7,553 bases of DNA from Pseudomonadota bacterium (GCA_023388675.1 JAEWFU010000399.1:1-7553), one strand, 5' to 3'. Positions 1 through 7,466 are shown, counted from the stretch's first letter. Program-made: numbers and translations. Notes: a model not told the origin generated them from the sequence alone.

Positions 1-1584
1 CGCGAGGGGCGCACGAACTTCGTGCCGAAGAACTGGGAAAAGACCTATTTCGAGTGGATGGAGAACATCGAGCCGTGGTGCATCTCGCGCCAGCTCTGGT
101 GGGGCCATCGCATCCCGGCCTGGTATGGGCCGGACGGCCACATCTTCGTCGCCAAGACCGAACAGGAAGCGCTCGACGAGGCGGTCGAATACTATCTCGC
201 CGTCGATACGCCCTGGCGCGACTGGGTCAAGGACCAGCTCGAGAATTTCGAGCCGGGCAACATCCTGACCCGCGACGAGGACGTGCTCGACACCTGGTTC
301 TCGTCTGCGCTGTGGCCGTTCTCGACGCTTGGCTGGCCGAAAGAGACGAAGGAACTCGACACCTACTACCAGACCGACGTTCTGGTCACCGGCTTCGACA
401 TCATCTTCTTCTGGGTTGCCCGGATGATGATGATGGGACTGCATTTCATGGATGAGGAGCCGTTCCACACGGTCTATGTCCATGCGCTGGTTCGCGACAA
501 GAACGGCGCCAAGATGTCGAAGTCGAAGGGCAACGTCATCGATCCGCTCGACCTGATCGATGAATATGGCGCGGATGCGCTGCGCTTCACGCTGGCAATC
601 ATGGCAGCGCAGGGCAGGGATGTGAAGCTCGACCCGGCACGCATTGCCGGCTACCGCAACTTCGGCACCAAGCTCTGGAACGCGACGCGCTTTGGCGAGA
701 TGAATGGCGTTGCCGGCAATCCGGACTTCCGCCCCCAGGACGCGAAGCTTACGATCAACCGCTGGATTCTCACCGAACTGACCCGCACGACCGCTGCGGT
801 GACCGACGGCATCACCGGCTATCGCTTCAACGATGCTTCAGCCACCGCCTATCGGTTCGTCTGGAACCTGTTCTGCGACTGGTATGTGGAACTGCTGAAG
901 CCGGTCTTCAACGGCGAGGACGAAGCCGCGAAGGCCGAAAGCCGCGCCTGCATGGCTTACGTTCTCGACGAAATCTACAAACTCCTGCATCCGATCATGC
1001 CATTCATGACCGAGGAATTGTGGGCCCAGACGGCTGGCGAGGGCTCAGAGCGCGATACGCTGCTCTGCCACGCCGCCTGGCCGACGCCCGATTTCGAGGA
1101 CGCCGAAGCCGCCGCCGAGATCAACTGGCTGGTCGATCTCGTCTCCGGCATCCGCTCCGTGCGTTCGGAAATGAACGTGCCGCCCGCAGCGATCGCGCCG
1201 CTGGTGATGGTCGGCGCCAACGCCACCACGCGCGAGCGCGTCGCCCGCCATGACCCGGCGATCCGCCGGCTGGCGCGCATCGGCGAGGTCGGGTTCGACG
1301 CAACGGCGCCCAAGGGGGCAGCGCAGATCGTGATCGGCGAGGCCACGGCGTGCCTGCCGCTGGGCGACCTGATCGACCTCAAGGCAGAGGAGGCGCGGCT
1401 CTCCAAGGAACTCGCCAAGAACGCCGACGAGATCGCGCGCATCGAGAAGAAACTCGCCAACCCGAACTTTGTCGCCAAGGCGGCTCCCGACGTCGTGGAT
1501 GCCGAACGCGAGAAGCAGGCGGAACTGGTCGAGGCCAAAGCCAGGCTTGAAACGGCGCTGGCACGGGTTCGCGAGGCCGGCTAG
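1..1584 (+). CDS. valS: Valyl-tRNA synthetase, C-terminal 527 residues (5' truncated by the window)
   Basis: Cytoplasmic class I aminoacyl-tRNA synthetase that charges tRNA-Val with valine. The frame is open from base 1, so the start and the N-terminal HIGH-motif and most of the editing region lie upstream of the window. Visible in order (residues counted from base 1): [18 protein letters not shown] at 25-42, the [17 protein letters not shown] block at 97-113, [17 protein letters not shown] at 131-147, and the catalytic KMSKS loop at 171-175 (bases 511-525) followed by GNVIDP. An alpha-helical anticodon-binding domain follows, roughly 245-400. A charged heptad-like segment from about 456 to the end is the C-terminal coiled-coil arm that ValS uses to hold tRNA. 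These blocks separate ValS from IleS and LeuS, and the coiled-coil end is diagnostic. The stop is TAG at 1582-1584. No internal damage is seen. A hairpin begins two bases after the stop and may help end transcription, but its T tract is poor. Confidence 0.97.
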   Translation, partial: REGRTNFVPKNWEKTYFEWMENIEPWCISRQLWWGHRIPAWYGPDGHIFVAKTEQEALDEAVEYYLAVDTPWRDWVKDQLENFEPGNILTRDEDVLDTWFSSALWPFSTLGWPKETKELDTYYQTDVLVTGFDIIFFWVARMMMMGLHFMDEEPFHTVYVHALVRDKNGAKMSKSKGNVIDPLDLIDEYGADALRFTLAIMAAQGRDVKLDPARIAGYRNFGTKLWNATRFGEMNGVAGNPDFRPQDAKLTINRWILTELTRTTAAVTDGITGYRFNDASATAYRFVWNLFCDWYVELLKPVFNGEDEAAKAESRACMAYVLDEIYKLLHPIMPFMTEELWAQTAGEGSERDTLLCHAAWPTPDFEDAEAAAEINWLVDLVSGIRSVRSEMNVPPAAIAPLVMVGANATTRERVARHDPAIRRLARIGEVGFDATAPKGAAQIVIGEATACLPLGDLIDLKAEEARLSKELAKNADEIARIEKKLANPNFVAKAAPDVVDAEREKQAELVEAKARLETALARVREAG

Positions 1585-1585
1585 A

Positions 1586-1686
1586 GCAGCGGGCGTTCTG
1601 ACGAACGCCACTCCGCTGCACGAGTTTCGTTTTCCTGGCCGCATTTGTGCGACGCCAGACGATTCCGTCTGGCTGCAAAATGGCGG
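1586..1686. repeat. Two-palindrome intergenic mosaic element (RIME-like candidate)
   Basis: Two adjacent inverted repeats fill the first 100 bases after valS. Palindrome 1 (1586-1619) has an outer stem GCAGCGG/CCGCTGC (1586-1592 with 1613-1619) and an inner stem GCGTTC/GAACGC (1593-1598 with 1603-1608) around the loop TGAC. Palindrome 2 (1639-1686) has a perfect core GCCAGACG/CGTCTGGC (1654-1661 with 1666-1673, loop ATTC). It extends outward through TGC/GCA, ATTT/AAAT and CCGC/GCGG with small bulges, about 19 pairs in all. RIME elements of Rhizobium are described as roughly 108-bp intergenic units built of two large palindromes, and size and design fit. That assignment is inference, as only one copy is in view. 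Palindrome 1 could also act as a valS terminator, since TTTCGTTTT follows at 1625-1633, but the tract is interrupted. Confidence 0.5.
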
Positions 1687-1715
1687 ACGATTCGGCTTGC
1701 GATCGCCAAATGGTG

Positions 1716-1742
1716 GGCCGCCGCATGGGAATGTGGCGGGCC
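1716..1742. repeat. Third intergenic hairpin downstream of valS
   Basis: GGCC (1716-1719) pairs with GGCC (1739-1742), and GCCGCA (1720-1725) with TGTGGC (1732-1737) including one G-U pair. There is a one-base bulge at 1738 and the loop is TGGGAA. No T tract follows, so a terminator is unlikely. It sits 29 bases beyond the two-palindrome element and could be part of the same mosaic. The function is unknown. Confidence 0.4.
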
Positions 1743-1975
1743 GACTCACATTTCCGGCCCATTGTTGCCGTAATGTGACGGGCTATGGCTCCTGCAATGA
1801 TTTCAACGTGTTGACGGCGCTTGCGCAAGGAATTGCCGGCGCTTTGCATGCAGGATGCAGTAGAGGAAGCGTGCGATTGGCCTGCGGCAGCGCAGTCTAC
1901 CCCCTTTGACGGAGCCCTTTCCTCGTGCATTCTCGGCAAGGTTGTGTCGAGGGAGCGGCATAGGAGGGGATTTTC
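1743..1975 (+). promoter_or_regulatory. Upstream region of the FadL-like gene, with a weak promoter candidate and a strong RBS
   Basis: No credible gene lies here. The clearest signal is the Shine-Dalgarno AGGAGG at 1962-1967, eight bases before the ATG at 1976, which fixes that start. A possible sigma-70 promoter is TTGACG (1906-1911) with CATTCT (1928-1933), spacing 16; the -10 half is poor. A second TTGACG at 1811-1816 has no good -10 partner. A 10-bp perfect palindrome, CTTGCGCAAG (1820-1829), could be a regulator site, but such sites also occur by chance. Confidence 0.35.
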
Positions 1976-3090
1976 ATGAAACACCATGCAATCGGTGGAT
2001 CGCTGTTTGCAGCGGCAATGCTGACGGTGGCCAGCGCGCACGCAGGCGGCTTCTCGCGCGGTTCGGCCGATACAGACATCCTGTTCGAGCCTGGGCAGTT
2101 CGATTTTCGTGCCGGGGTGACGTTCGTCAGTCCGAGCCGGAAGATCACCAGCGACGCCGACCCCGGCCTTGTCGGCAAGGGCTATACGGAGAGTTATTTC
2201 ATTCCGTCGGTCGCAGCCAAGGTGCGGCTGTTCGATCCGCTGAGCTGCGCGGGCACGTACACGCAGGCCTATGGCGGCAGCGTGAACTATGAGGGGCGGC
2301 TGCTTCCGGGCAAGCTGACGGAAGAGTTCACCGTCGACGAATTCGCACTCACCTGTGCCGCCAAGTTCGGTATGGAGCGGGGCAATTTCTACGTCATCGG
2401 GGCGCCTTCGTGGAGCGCTTCGACTATGAGCGGGTGAATTCCGTCATTCCGGGCGTGGCCAACGCAGGCCTGACACTGGATGGCACCGATTACGGCTATC
2501 GTCTCGGCGTGGCCTACGACATTCCGGAAATCGCGTTCAGGATCCAGCTTCTCTACCGCTCTTCCACTTCCTACGGGGCCGACGGCCGTTTCACGCTCCC
2601 GGCGATGGGCGTGGACGCTGCCGCGTTCGGTACGGGCAACCTTCCGCAGAATCTGGAGTTCAAGGTTCAGAGCGGTATTGCGCCGGGATGGCTGGCTTTC
2701 GGCTCGATCAAATGGACGGACTGGAGCGTGCAGAACCAGCTCGCTGTTTCGGTTCCCGACTTTCCGCCGGCCGACAGCCTCGATGTCTACAACTGGAAGG
2801 ATGGCTGGACGGTTACCGCCGGCGTGGGACATGCCTTCAACGACCGCATTTCGGGTCTGGCGAGCCTGAGCTGGGATCAGGGCGTGAGCACGGGTTGGGA
2901 CCTGTCCAGCGACACATGGACGGTCGCGCTGGGTGGCTCCGTGAAGGACACATGGGGCGGTGAGCTGCGCGGCGGCGTCGGCATTTCCTACCTGACGTCC
3001 GCTGAAGAAGTGTTCGGCGCCAATGCGGGCCGTGCCGTGGACAGCGGCTGGGCCTATGCGCTGAATGTGGGCTACAAGCTGAGCTGGTAA
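1976..3090 (+). pseudogene. FadL/OmpP1-family outer-membrane transporter, interrupted by one frameshift
   Basis: FadL-family proteins are 14-stranded outer-membrane beta-barrels that take up long-chain fatty acids or other hydrophobic compounds. The first piece (1976-2437) starts at an ATG with a strong AGGAGG and has a clean signal peptide: KHH, a hydrophobic core, then cleavage after ASAHA (residue 23), giving a mature GGFSRG N-terminus. It runs in frame to about residue 142 and then reads into junk ending at TGA 2435-2437. The second piece continues in another frame from about 2401 to TAA 3088-3090. It contains the alternating barrel strands and the family-like stretches YGYRLGVAYDIPEIAFR and KWTDWSV, and ends in KLSW with the terminal aromatic residue expected of a barrel. 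Adding one base near 2399 joins them into a 371-residue protein of normal family length. GTG at 2410 could in principle restart the 3' piece, but the product would lack a signal peptide. This could be a genuine pseudogene, a sequencing error or a switchable allele. The family call is firm; the substrate is unknown. Confidence 0.85.
2393..2410 (+). other. Frameshift site in the FadL-like gene (run of four G)
   Basis: The upstream frame reads V-I-G to bases 2399-2401 and then A-P-S-W. The downstream frame reads G-A-F-V-E-R-F-D-Y-E from base 2401. Sense is restored as V-I-G-G-A-F-V-E-R if the G run at 2399-2402 had five bases instead of four. This is therefore most simply a loss of one G in a short homopolymer. 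Confidence 0.85.
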
Positions 3091-3129
3091 GCCGAGCGGC
3101 TTTCTGCCGCGCCAGACAACCTTCGTCAG

Positions 3130-3156
3130 AGGCCCGGGCATGACCCGGGCCTTTTT
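3130..3156 (+). terminator. Rho-independent terminator of the FadL-like gene
   Basis: GGCCCGGG (3131-3138) pairs perfectly with CCCGGGCC (3144-3151) around the loop CATGA, followed directly by TTTTT (3152-3156). A ninth pair, A3130 with T3152, is possible. It lies 40 bases after the TAA of the porin gene and isolates it from terC. Confidence 0.92.
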
Positions 3157-3344
3157 GCGTGTCAGGAATAGGTCGCGAACAGCTTTTCGGACGACGATCG
3201 CTGAAAGGCCTTGAATTTTCGGCGTGTTCGCCCCATTTTTACGCGCAGTCACCCGGGCCGGGCCCCTCTGGCAGGCGAGGCGTCGCCTGTGATGTCGGAC
3301 CGATCGACGACGCGCCCACGCAGCGCTACCGAAACTCCAAAAAC

Positions 3345-4334
3345 ATGTTTGACCATGAGTGGCTCTGGCCCGGATTCCTGGCGTTCGTCGCCTTGATCCT
3401 TTTCTTCGACCTGTTCGTCCTGCACCGCAAGGACCACGTCATCTCCACCCGCGAAGCCTTGCTCACCGTCGGCGGCTATGTCTCGCTGGCGATGCTGTTC
3501 GCGGCCGGTATCTTTTACTTCGAGGGGCCGCAGCGCGGTTCCGAATTCCTGACGGGTTATCTCGTCGAGCAGGCGCTTTCGCTCGACAACATCTTCGTGA
3601 TCGCTCTGATCTTCGCCTACTTCAAGGTGCCGCCGGAAGCGCAATATCGCGTGCTCTTCTACGGCATCGTGGGCGCCATCGTCATGCGACTGTCGCTGAT
3701 CGTGCCGGGCGTGAAGCTCGTCGACCAGTTCTTCTGGGTCGGCATGATCCTCGGCGTCGTTCTGCTCATTTCCGGCTACAAGATGATGACCTCGGACGGG
3801 GACATGGCCGATCCCGGCAACAGCCGGGTCGTCAAATGGCTGCGCAGCACCGGGCGGGTGACCGAGGAGTACGAGGGTTCGAAGTTCCTGACCCGGCGTA
3901 ACGGCGTCCTGTTCATGACGCCGCTGTTCCTGGTGCTGGTGACGGTGGAGATCACCGACCTCGTCTTCGCGGTGGACTCGATCCCCGCGGTTCTGGCGAT
4001 TTCCAACGACCCGTTCATCGTGTTCTCATCCAACGTGTTCGCGATCATGGGCCTCAGGGCGCTGTTCTTCGTGCTGTCCGGCATGATGCGGGAGTTCCGC
4101 TTCCTCAAGCACGGCCTTTCGCTGGTGCTGATCTTCGTCGGCGCCAAGATGATCGTCGCGCACTGGTACAAGCTGCCGTCCGAGATCGCCCTCGGCGTGG
4201 TGGGCGTGCTCATTCTCGGCTCGGTGCTGCTGTCGATCTTCATCAAGGAAGAGCCCGACGGCGAGGAGAAAACGCCCGAGCAGGTTGCCGACATGGAGCG
4301 TCGCGCACATGCCGGCGAAACCGACCGAGCCTGA
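3345..4334 (+). CDS. TerC/Alx-family integral membrane protein
   Basis: A polytopic inner-membrane protein of 329 residues, the size of E. coli Alx (about 321). Members are linked to tellurite resistance, alkaline pH response and manganese export or metal supply to secreted proteins; which applies here cannot be read from sequence. The first membrane segment is at about 9-26 and the second at about 41-58. The family signature E-x-x-L-S-L-D-N is at residues 75-82, and its internal partner E-I-T-D-L-V-F-A-V-D-S at 202-212 (acidic residues 202, 205, 211). FAIMGLRALFF follows, then two more membrane segments and a charged cytoplasmic tail. I chose ATG 3345 because the protein then begins at the usual place just before membrane segment 1. 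The frame is open back to GTG 3159, but that lies by the terminator tail and would add a non-conserved, Arg/Pro-rich stretch. The Shine-Dalgarno is weak. The 188-bp upstream gap holds a small hairpin (3272-3289), but I find no yybP-ykoY manganese riboswitch. Confidence 0.93.
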   Translation: MFDHEWLWPGFLAFVALILFFDLFVLHRKDHVISTREALLTVGGYVSLAMLFAAGIFYFEGPQRGSEFLTGYLVEQALSLDNIFVIALIFAYFKVPPEAQYRVLFYGIVGAIVMRLSLIVPGVKLVDQFFWVGMILGVVLLISGYKMMTSDGDMADPGNSRVVKWLRSTGRVTEEYEGSKFLTRRNGVLFMTPLFLVLVTVEITDLVFAVDSIPAVLAISNDPFIVFSSNVFAIMGLRALFFVLSGMMREFRFLKHGLSLVLIFVGAKMIVAHWYKLPSEIALGVVGVLILGSVLLSIFIKEEPDGEEKTPEQVADMERRAHAGETDRA

Positions 4335-4364
4335 CCGGCGCGGGGCGAAGCCTATTGACGGCAT

Positions 4365-4416
4365 GATGTCAGGGCCGTATCGGAGGGGAGTACCCGCCGG
4401 TACGGTCGCTGACATC
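4365..4416. repeat. Long dyad/hairpin between terC and ilvD
   Basis: GATGTCAG (4365-4372) pairs perfectly with CTGACATC (4409-4416). After a one-base bulge (G4408), GGCCGTA (4373-4379) pairs with TACGGTC (4401-4407, one G-U). Then T4380 with G4400, CGG (4381-4383) with CCG (4397-4399), and GGG (4386-4388) with CCC (4393-4395) close around the loop AGTA. About 22 pairs fit in 52 bases. No T tract follows, so it is not a standard terminator. It may be an RNA processing or stability element, an operator over the ilvD promoter, or a dispersed palindromic repeat. Confidence 0.75.
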
Positions 4417-4437
4417 GTGTCCGTTTGCCGGTAGTAT
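4409..4437 (+). promoter_or_regulatory. Candidate ilvD promoter
   Basis: CTGACA (4409-4414, five of six matches to the -35 consensus) and TAGTAT (4432-4437, four of six to the -10) are 17 bases apart. Transcription would start near 4444, giving a leader of about 27 bases before the ATG at 4471. The -35 lies within the right arm of the dyad at 4365-4416. A rival is TTGACG (4355-4360) with TATCGG (4378-4383), also spaced 17, which would start inside the dyad. Neither is proven. Confidence 0.4.
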
Positions 4438-4470
4438 AGGCCAACAAAGAAACGTTGAACTGGAAACGCC

Positions 4471-6306
4471 ATGCCCGCCTATCGTTCACGCACCACCACC
4501 CACGGCCGCAACATGGCCGGCGCGCGCGGCCTGTGGCGCGCCACCGGCATGAAGGATGGCGACTTCGGCAAGCCGATCATCGCGGTCGTCAACTCGTTCA
4601 CGCAGTTCGTGCCGGGCCACGTGCACCTGAAAGACCTCGGCCAGCTCGTCGCGCGCGAGATCGAGGCCGCCGGCGGCGTCGCCAAGGAATTCAACACCAT
4701 TGCCGTCGACGACGGCATCGCCATGGGGCATGACGGCATGCTCTATTCGCTGCCGTCGCGCGAGATCATCGCCGACAGCGTCGAATACATGGTCAACGCG
4801 CATTGCGCCGACGCCATGGTCTGCATCTCCAATTGCGACAAGATCACGCCCGGCATGCTCAATGCCGCGATGCGGCTCAACATTCCGGCCATCTTCGTTT
4901 CCGGCGGTCCGATGGAGGCCGGCAAGGTCGTCCTGCACGGCAAGACGCATGCGCTCGATCTCGTCGACGCCATGGTGGCCGCGGCCGACGACAGCGTCAG
5001 CGAAGAGGACGTCAAGGTCATCGAGCGCTCCGCCTGTCCGACCTGCGGCTCCTGTTCGGGCATGTTCACGGCAAATTCCATGAACTGCCTGACGGAAGCG
5101 CTGGGCCTGTCGCTGCCCGGCAACGGCTCGACGCTCGCCACCCATGCCGACCGCCGCCGACTGTTCGTCGAGGCCGGCCATCTGATCGTCGATCTGGCAC
5201 AGCGTTATTACGAGCAGGATGACGAGAGCGTTCTGCCGCGCAACGTCGCCAACAAGCGCGCGTTCGAGAATGCCATGTCGCTGGACATCGCGATGGGCGG
5301 CTCCACCAACACGGTTCTGCACATCCTCGCCGCGGCCTATGAGGGCGGCATCGACTTTACGATGGAAGACATCGACCGCCTGTCGCGCAACGTACCGTGC
5401 CTGTCCAAGGTCGCGCCTGCGAAGAACGACGTTCATATGGAGGACGTGCACCGGGCCGGCGGCATCATGCGCATTCTGGGCGAGCTGGAGCGCGGCGGCC
5501 TGATCCACCGCGACACCCCGACGGTTCACGAGAAGACGCTGGGCGATGCCATCGACCGGTGGGACATCACCCGCACCGGCAGCGAGACCGTCAAGACGTT
5601 CTTCCGGGCGGCTCCGGGCGGCATTCCGACCCAGACAGCCTTCAGCCAGGAGGCCCGCTGGGACGAACTCGACACCGACGGCGAAAAGGGCGTCATCCGT
5701 TCCGTCGAACATCCTTTCTCCAAGGATGGCGGCCTTGCCGTGCTCAAGGGTAATATCGCGTTGGACGGCTGCGTGGTGAAGACCGCGGGCGTGGACGAGT
5801 CGATCCTGAAATTCTCCGGTCCGGCGGTCGTCTACGAAAGCCAGGATGCGGCCGTGAAGGGCATTCTCGGCAACGAGGTCAAGGCGGGCGACGTCGTCGT
5901 CATCCGCTATGAGGGACCGAAGGGCGGGCCGGGCATGCAGGAGATGCTTTACCCGACCAGCTACCTGAAGTCGAAGGGCCTCGGGAAAAGCTGTGCGCTG
6001 CTGACGGACGGGCGCTTCTCGGGCGGCACGTCGGGCCTCTCGATCGGCCATGCCTCGCCGGAAGCGGCGCAGGGCGGCGCGATCGGCCTGGTTCGAAACG
6101 GCGACATGATCGACATCGATATCCCCAATCGCACGATCAGCCTGCGCCTTTCGGAGGAAGAGCTTGCCGTCCGCCGCGCGGAGCAGGACAGGCTCGGCTG
6201 GAAGCCGGCCGGCCCACGCAAGCGCAACGTGACCACGGCGCTGAAAGCCTACGCGGCGTTTGCCGCCAGCGCCGACAAGGGCGCCGTGCGCATCCTGCCG
6301 GAATAG
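4471..6306 (+). CDS. ilvD: Dihydroxy-acid dehydratase
   Basis: A cytoplasmic Fe-S enzyme that dehydrates 2,3-dihydroxy-isovalerate and 2,3-dihydroxy-3-methylvalerate to the 2-keto acids, the step before transamination to valine and isoleucine; the valine branch also feeds leucine and pantothenate. At 611 residues it is nearly the length of E. coli IlvD (616), and the active-site positions keep the E. coli numbering: D81, the Fe-S ligand C122 with D123 and K124 (in SNCDKITPG), the [10 protein letters not shown] block at 188-197 with ligand C195, E491 as metal ligand, and the catalytic S517 in [10 protein letters not shown]. The N-terminal loop reads [13 protein letters not shown], without the extra cysteine seen at this place in the [2Fe-2S] type, which points to the E. 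coli-like [4Fe-4S] subfamily. ATG 4471 gives the standard [15 protein letters not shown] start; the Shine-Dalgarno (GGAAA at 4462-4466) is weak. No other ilv genes adjoin it, so it stands as a monocistronic unit. Confidence 0.98.
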   Translation: MPAYRSRTTTHGRNMAGARGLWRATGMKDGDFGKPIIAVVNSFTQFVPGHVHLKDLGQLVAREIEAAGGVAKEFNTIAVDDGIAMGHDGMLYSLPSREIIADSVEYMVNAHCADAMVCISNCDKITPGMLNAAMRLNIPAIFVSGGPMEAGKVVLHGKTHALDLVDAMVAAADDSVSEEDVKVIERSACPTCGSCSGMFTANSMNCLTEALGLSLPGNGSTLATHADRRRLFVEAGHLIVDLAQRYYEQDDESVLPRNVANKRAFENAMSLDIAMGGSTNTVLHILAAAYEGGIDFTMEDIDRLSRNVPCLSKVAPAKNDVHMEDVHRAGGIMRILGELERGGLIHRDTPTVHEKTLGDAIDRWDITRTGSETVKTFFRAAPGGIPTQTAFSQEARWDELDTDGEKGVIRSVEHPFSKDGGLAVLKGNIALDGCVVKTAGVDESILKFSGPAVVYESQDAAVKGILGNEVKAGDVVVIRYEGPKGGPGMQEMLYPTSYLKSKGLGKSCALLTDGRFSGGTSGLSIGHASPEAAQGGAIGLVRNGDMIDIDIPNRTISLRLSEEELAVRRAEQDRLGWKPAGPRKRNVTTALKAYAAFAASADKGAVRILPE

Positions 6307-6341
6307 GCTGCGTTTTTCCGCATCGGGGGCCCGAATTGAAC

Positions 6342-6371
6342 AAGCGTCAGTGCCTCGGCACTGGCGCTTTT
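6342..6371 (+). terminator. Rho-independent terminator of ilvD
   Basis: AAGCGTCAGTGC (6342-6353) pairs with GCACTGGCGCTT (6358-6369) over 12 pairs with one G-U, around the loop CTCG, and ends in TTTT (6368-6371). It lies 35 bases after the TAG stop of ilvD. Confidence 0.88.
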
Positions 6372-6653
6372 CGTTGTGGCTTTCCGGCAACACTCCTGTC
6401 GCCGCAGATAGGCTATGGTCCGGCCTTAAGGAAATTTGCCCACTTCCCGCCATAAACCAAGAGCTAGCTCGCAAGCGTCATTGAACGGTGCCGTCAGAGC
6501 TGCCGGACAAACGAAAATTTCAACGCCGCAGCCGTCCGCGGCAAGGATGACGATGAGAGCGCAGAAGTCTCCAACCAGCAGCCATCCTGTATGTGCCTGC
6601 GTGGTTTCCTGCGTGACGTTCGAGTCCGGGCGGGGCTGGAGCAACAGGGTATC
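6372..6653 (+). promoter_or_regulatory. Long non-coding upstream region of exoR
   Basis: There are 282 bases with no convincing gene. Two perfect palindromes stand out: CCTTAAGG (6424-6431) and GAGCTAGCTC (6461-6470, containing the rare CTAG). A small stem GCCGC/GCGGC (6525-6529 with 6538-6542) is also present. I could not pick a promoter with both good boxes. The stretch is likely to hold the exoR promoter and its control sites; in Sinorhizobium meliloti exoR is reported to be under ChvI control, but I cannot identify a ChvI site here. GGAG at 6638-6641 lies 12 bases before the ATG, a rather long spacing. Confidence 0.4.
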
Positions 6654-7466
6654 ATGTCACTAGGTACGGTCGTCAGGGCGGGTATTGTATGTACGGTCGC
6701 GGCCGGAACGCTCGGCGTGGCGGGACCCCGGGCGTACGCGCTGGATCAGTCGGTCATCGGCAGTCCCGATGAAAAGCGCAGCCCGTGGGCGGTGTTCCGC
6801 CTCGGCTTCTCCGCCTACCAGAGCGGTCACAAGGAGCAGGCGGTCGAGGCCTACCGCTACGCTGCCGACAACGGCCAGCTCGGCGCGCGCTGGAAGCTCG
6901 CACGCATGTATGCCGAAGGCGATGGCGTGACGAAGAACGACTACGAGGCGTTCAAGTTCTTCCAGGAGATCGCCGCACAGGAGGTGGAGCCCGGCTCGCC
7001 TGACGAAAGCTATGTCGCCGACGCGCTGATTGCGCTGGCGGGTTATGCGCGCACCGGCATTCCCGGTACGCCGGTGCAGCCGAATGCCGCCGCAGCGCAG
7101 GAATACTACATGCGCGCGGCCGCCAACTACCGCAATCCCAAGGCGCAGTTCGAGATCGGCAAGATGTTCCTCAATGGTGAGGGCGGCGTGAAGTCGAGTA
7201 TCCAGCAGGCCGGTCGCTGGTTGCAACTCGCCGCCGAGAAGGGCCATGCCGGCGCGCAGGCCACGCTTGGCAATCTGCTTTTCCAGAGCGGCAAGGCGGT
7301 GAGGGGGCTGGCCATGATGACGGCTGCGCTGGAGCGGGCCCAGCCCACCGACAAGCAGTGGATTCGCGGCATGCAGGAAGAGGCCTTCGCGATCGCCGGC
7401 GAGGCCGACCGCCGCACCGCGATCGCACTCGCCCAGGACATGCTCGGCCAGGGCAGCAGCAACTGA
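6654..7466 (+). CDS. exoR: ExoR-type periplasmic Sel1-repeat regulator
   Basis: In S. meliloti ExoR is a periplasmic protein that binds and restrains the sensor kinase ExoS (ChvG), keeping the response regulator ChvI off. Loss of ExoR raises succinoglycan production and alters motility and host invasion. Here the protein has 270 residues (S. meliloti ExoR about 268). A Sec signal peptide covers residues 1-29, with cleavage after AYA, leaving LDQ. TPR/Sel1-like helical repeats follow: about 58-90 (AYRYAADNGQLGARWKLARM then YAEGDGV), 94-135 with LIALAGYARTGIP, about 145-178 (YYMRAAANYRNPKAQFEIGK, FLNGEGG) and about 183-215 (WLQLAAEKGHAGAQATLGNL). The C-terminal MTAALERA and WIRGMQEEAFAIA segments match my memory of ExoR. 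I chose ATG 6654; the frame also opens at ATG 6591, but that would bury the signal peptide behind 21 residues. No terminator is visible after the stop. A generic Sel1-repeat protein is the alternative call. Confidence 0.82.
   Translation: MSLGTVVRAGIVCTVAAGTLGVAGPRAYALDQSVIGSPDEKRSPWAVFRLGFSAYQSGHKEQAVEAYRYAADNGQLGARWKLARMYAEGDGVTKNDYEAFKFFQEIAAQEVEPGSPDESYVADALIALAGYARTGIPGTPVQPNAAAAQEYYMRAAANYRNPKAQFEIGKMFLNGEGGVKSSIQQAGRWLQLAAEKGHAGAQATLGNLLFQSGKAVRGLAMMTAALERAQPTDKQWIRGMQEEAFAIAGEADRRTAIALAQDMLGQGSSN

Noticed and set aside
1045..1749. Minus-strand open frame of 234 codons
   Set aside because: It is antisense to the valS 3' end and runs into the palindromic repeats. No domain is seen.
1469..1909. 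Plus-strand open frame of 146 codons overlapping the end of valS
   Set aside because: Its first part is an out-of-frame reading of valS and the rest is translated palindromic repeat. No ribosome site is seen.
2389..3252. Minus-strand open frame of 287 codons
   Set aside because: It lies antisense to the 3' part of the FadL-like gene and runs through its terminator. There are no motifs.
3159..3344. 62-residue N-terminal extension of the TerC protein from GTG 3159
   Set aside because: It would start just past the T tract of the terminator and add a non-family Arg/Pro-rich segment before membrane segment 1.
4365..4416. The terC-ilvD dyad as a Rho-independent terminator
   Set aside because: The stem is strong but the following bases (GTGTCCGTTTGCC) contain no T tract.
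4381..4426. GGGGAGTA followed by CTGACATCG, recalling the yybP-ykoY riboswitch boxes
   Set aside because: Only the short GGGGAGTA box matches. The downstream conserved CAACATAC-type and closing boxes are missing, the segment folds as one long hairpin instead, and it lies after terC rather than before it.
4486..6474. Very long open frame (662 codons) on the minus strand
   Set aside because: It is antisense to ilvD, whose active-site residues are all intact. Such shadows are common in GC-rich codons, and the translation is Arg/Ala/His/Val-rich with no recognisable domain.
6436..6663. Small plus-strand frame (75 codons) ahead of exoR
   Set aside because: It has no ribosome site and a low-complexity Ser/Pro/Arg/Thr composition, and it overlaps the exoR start. 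It is more likely leader DNA.
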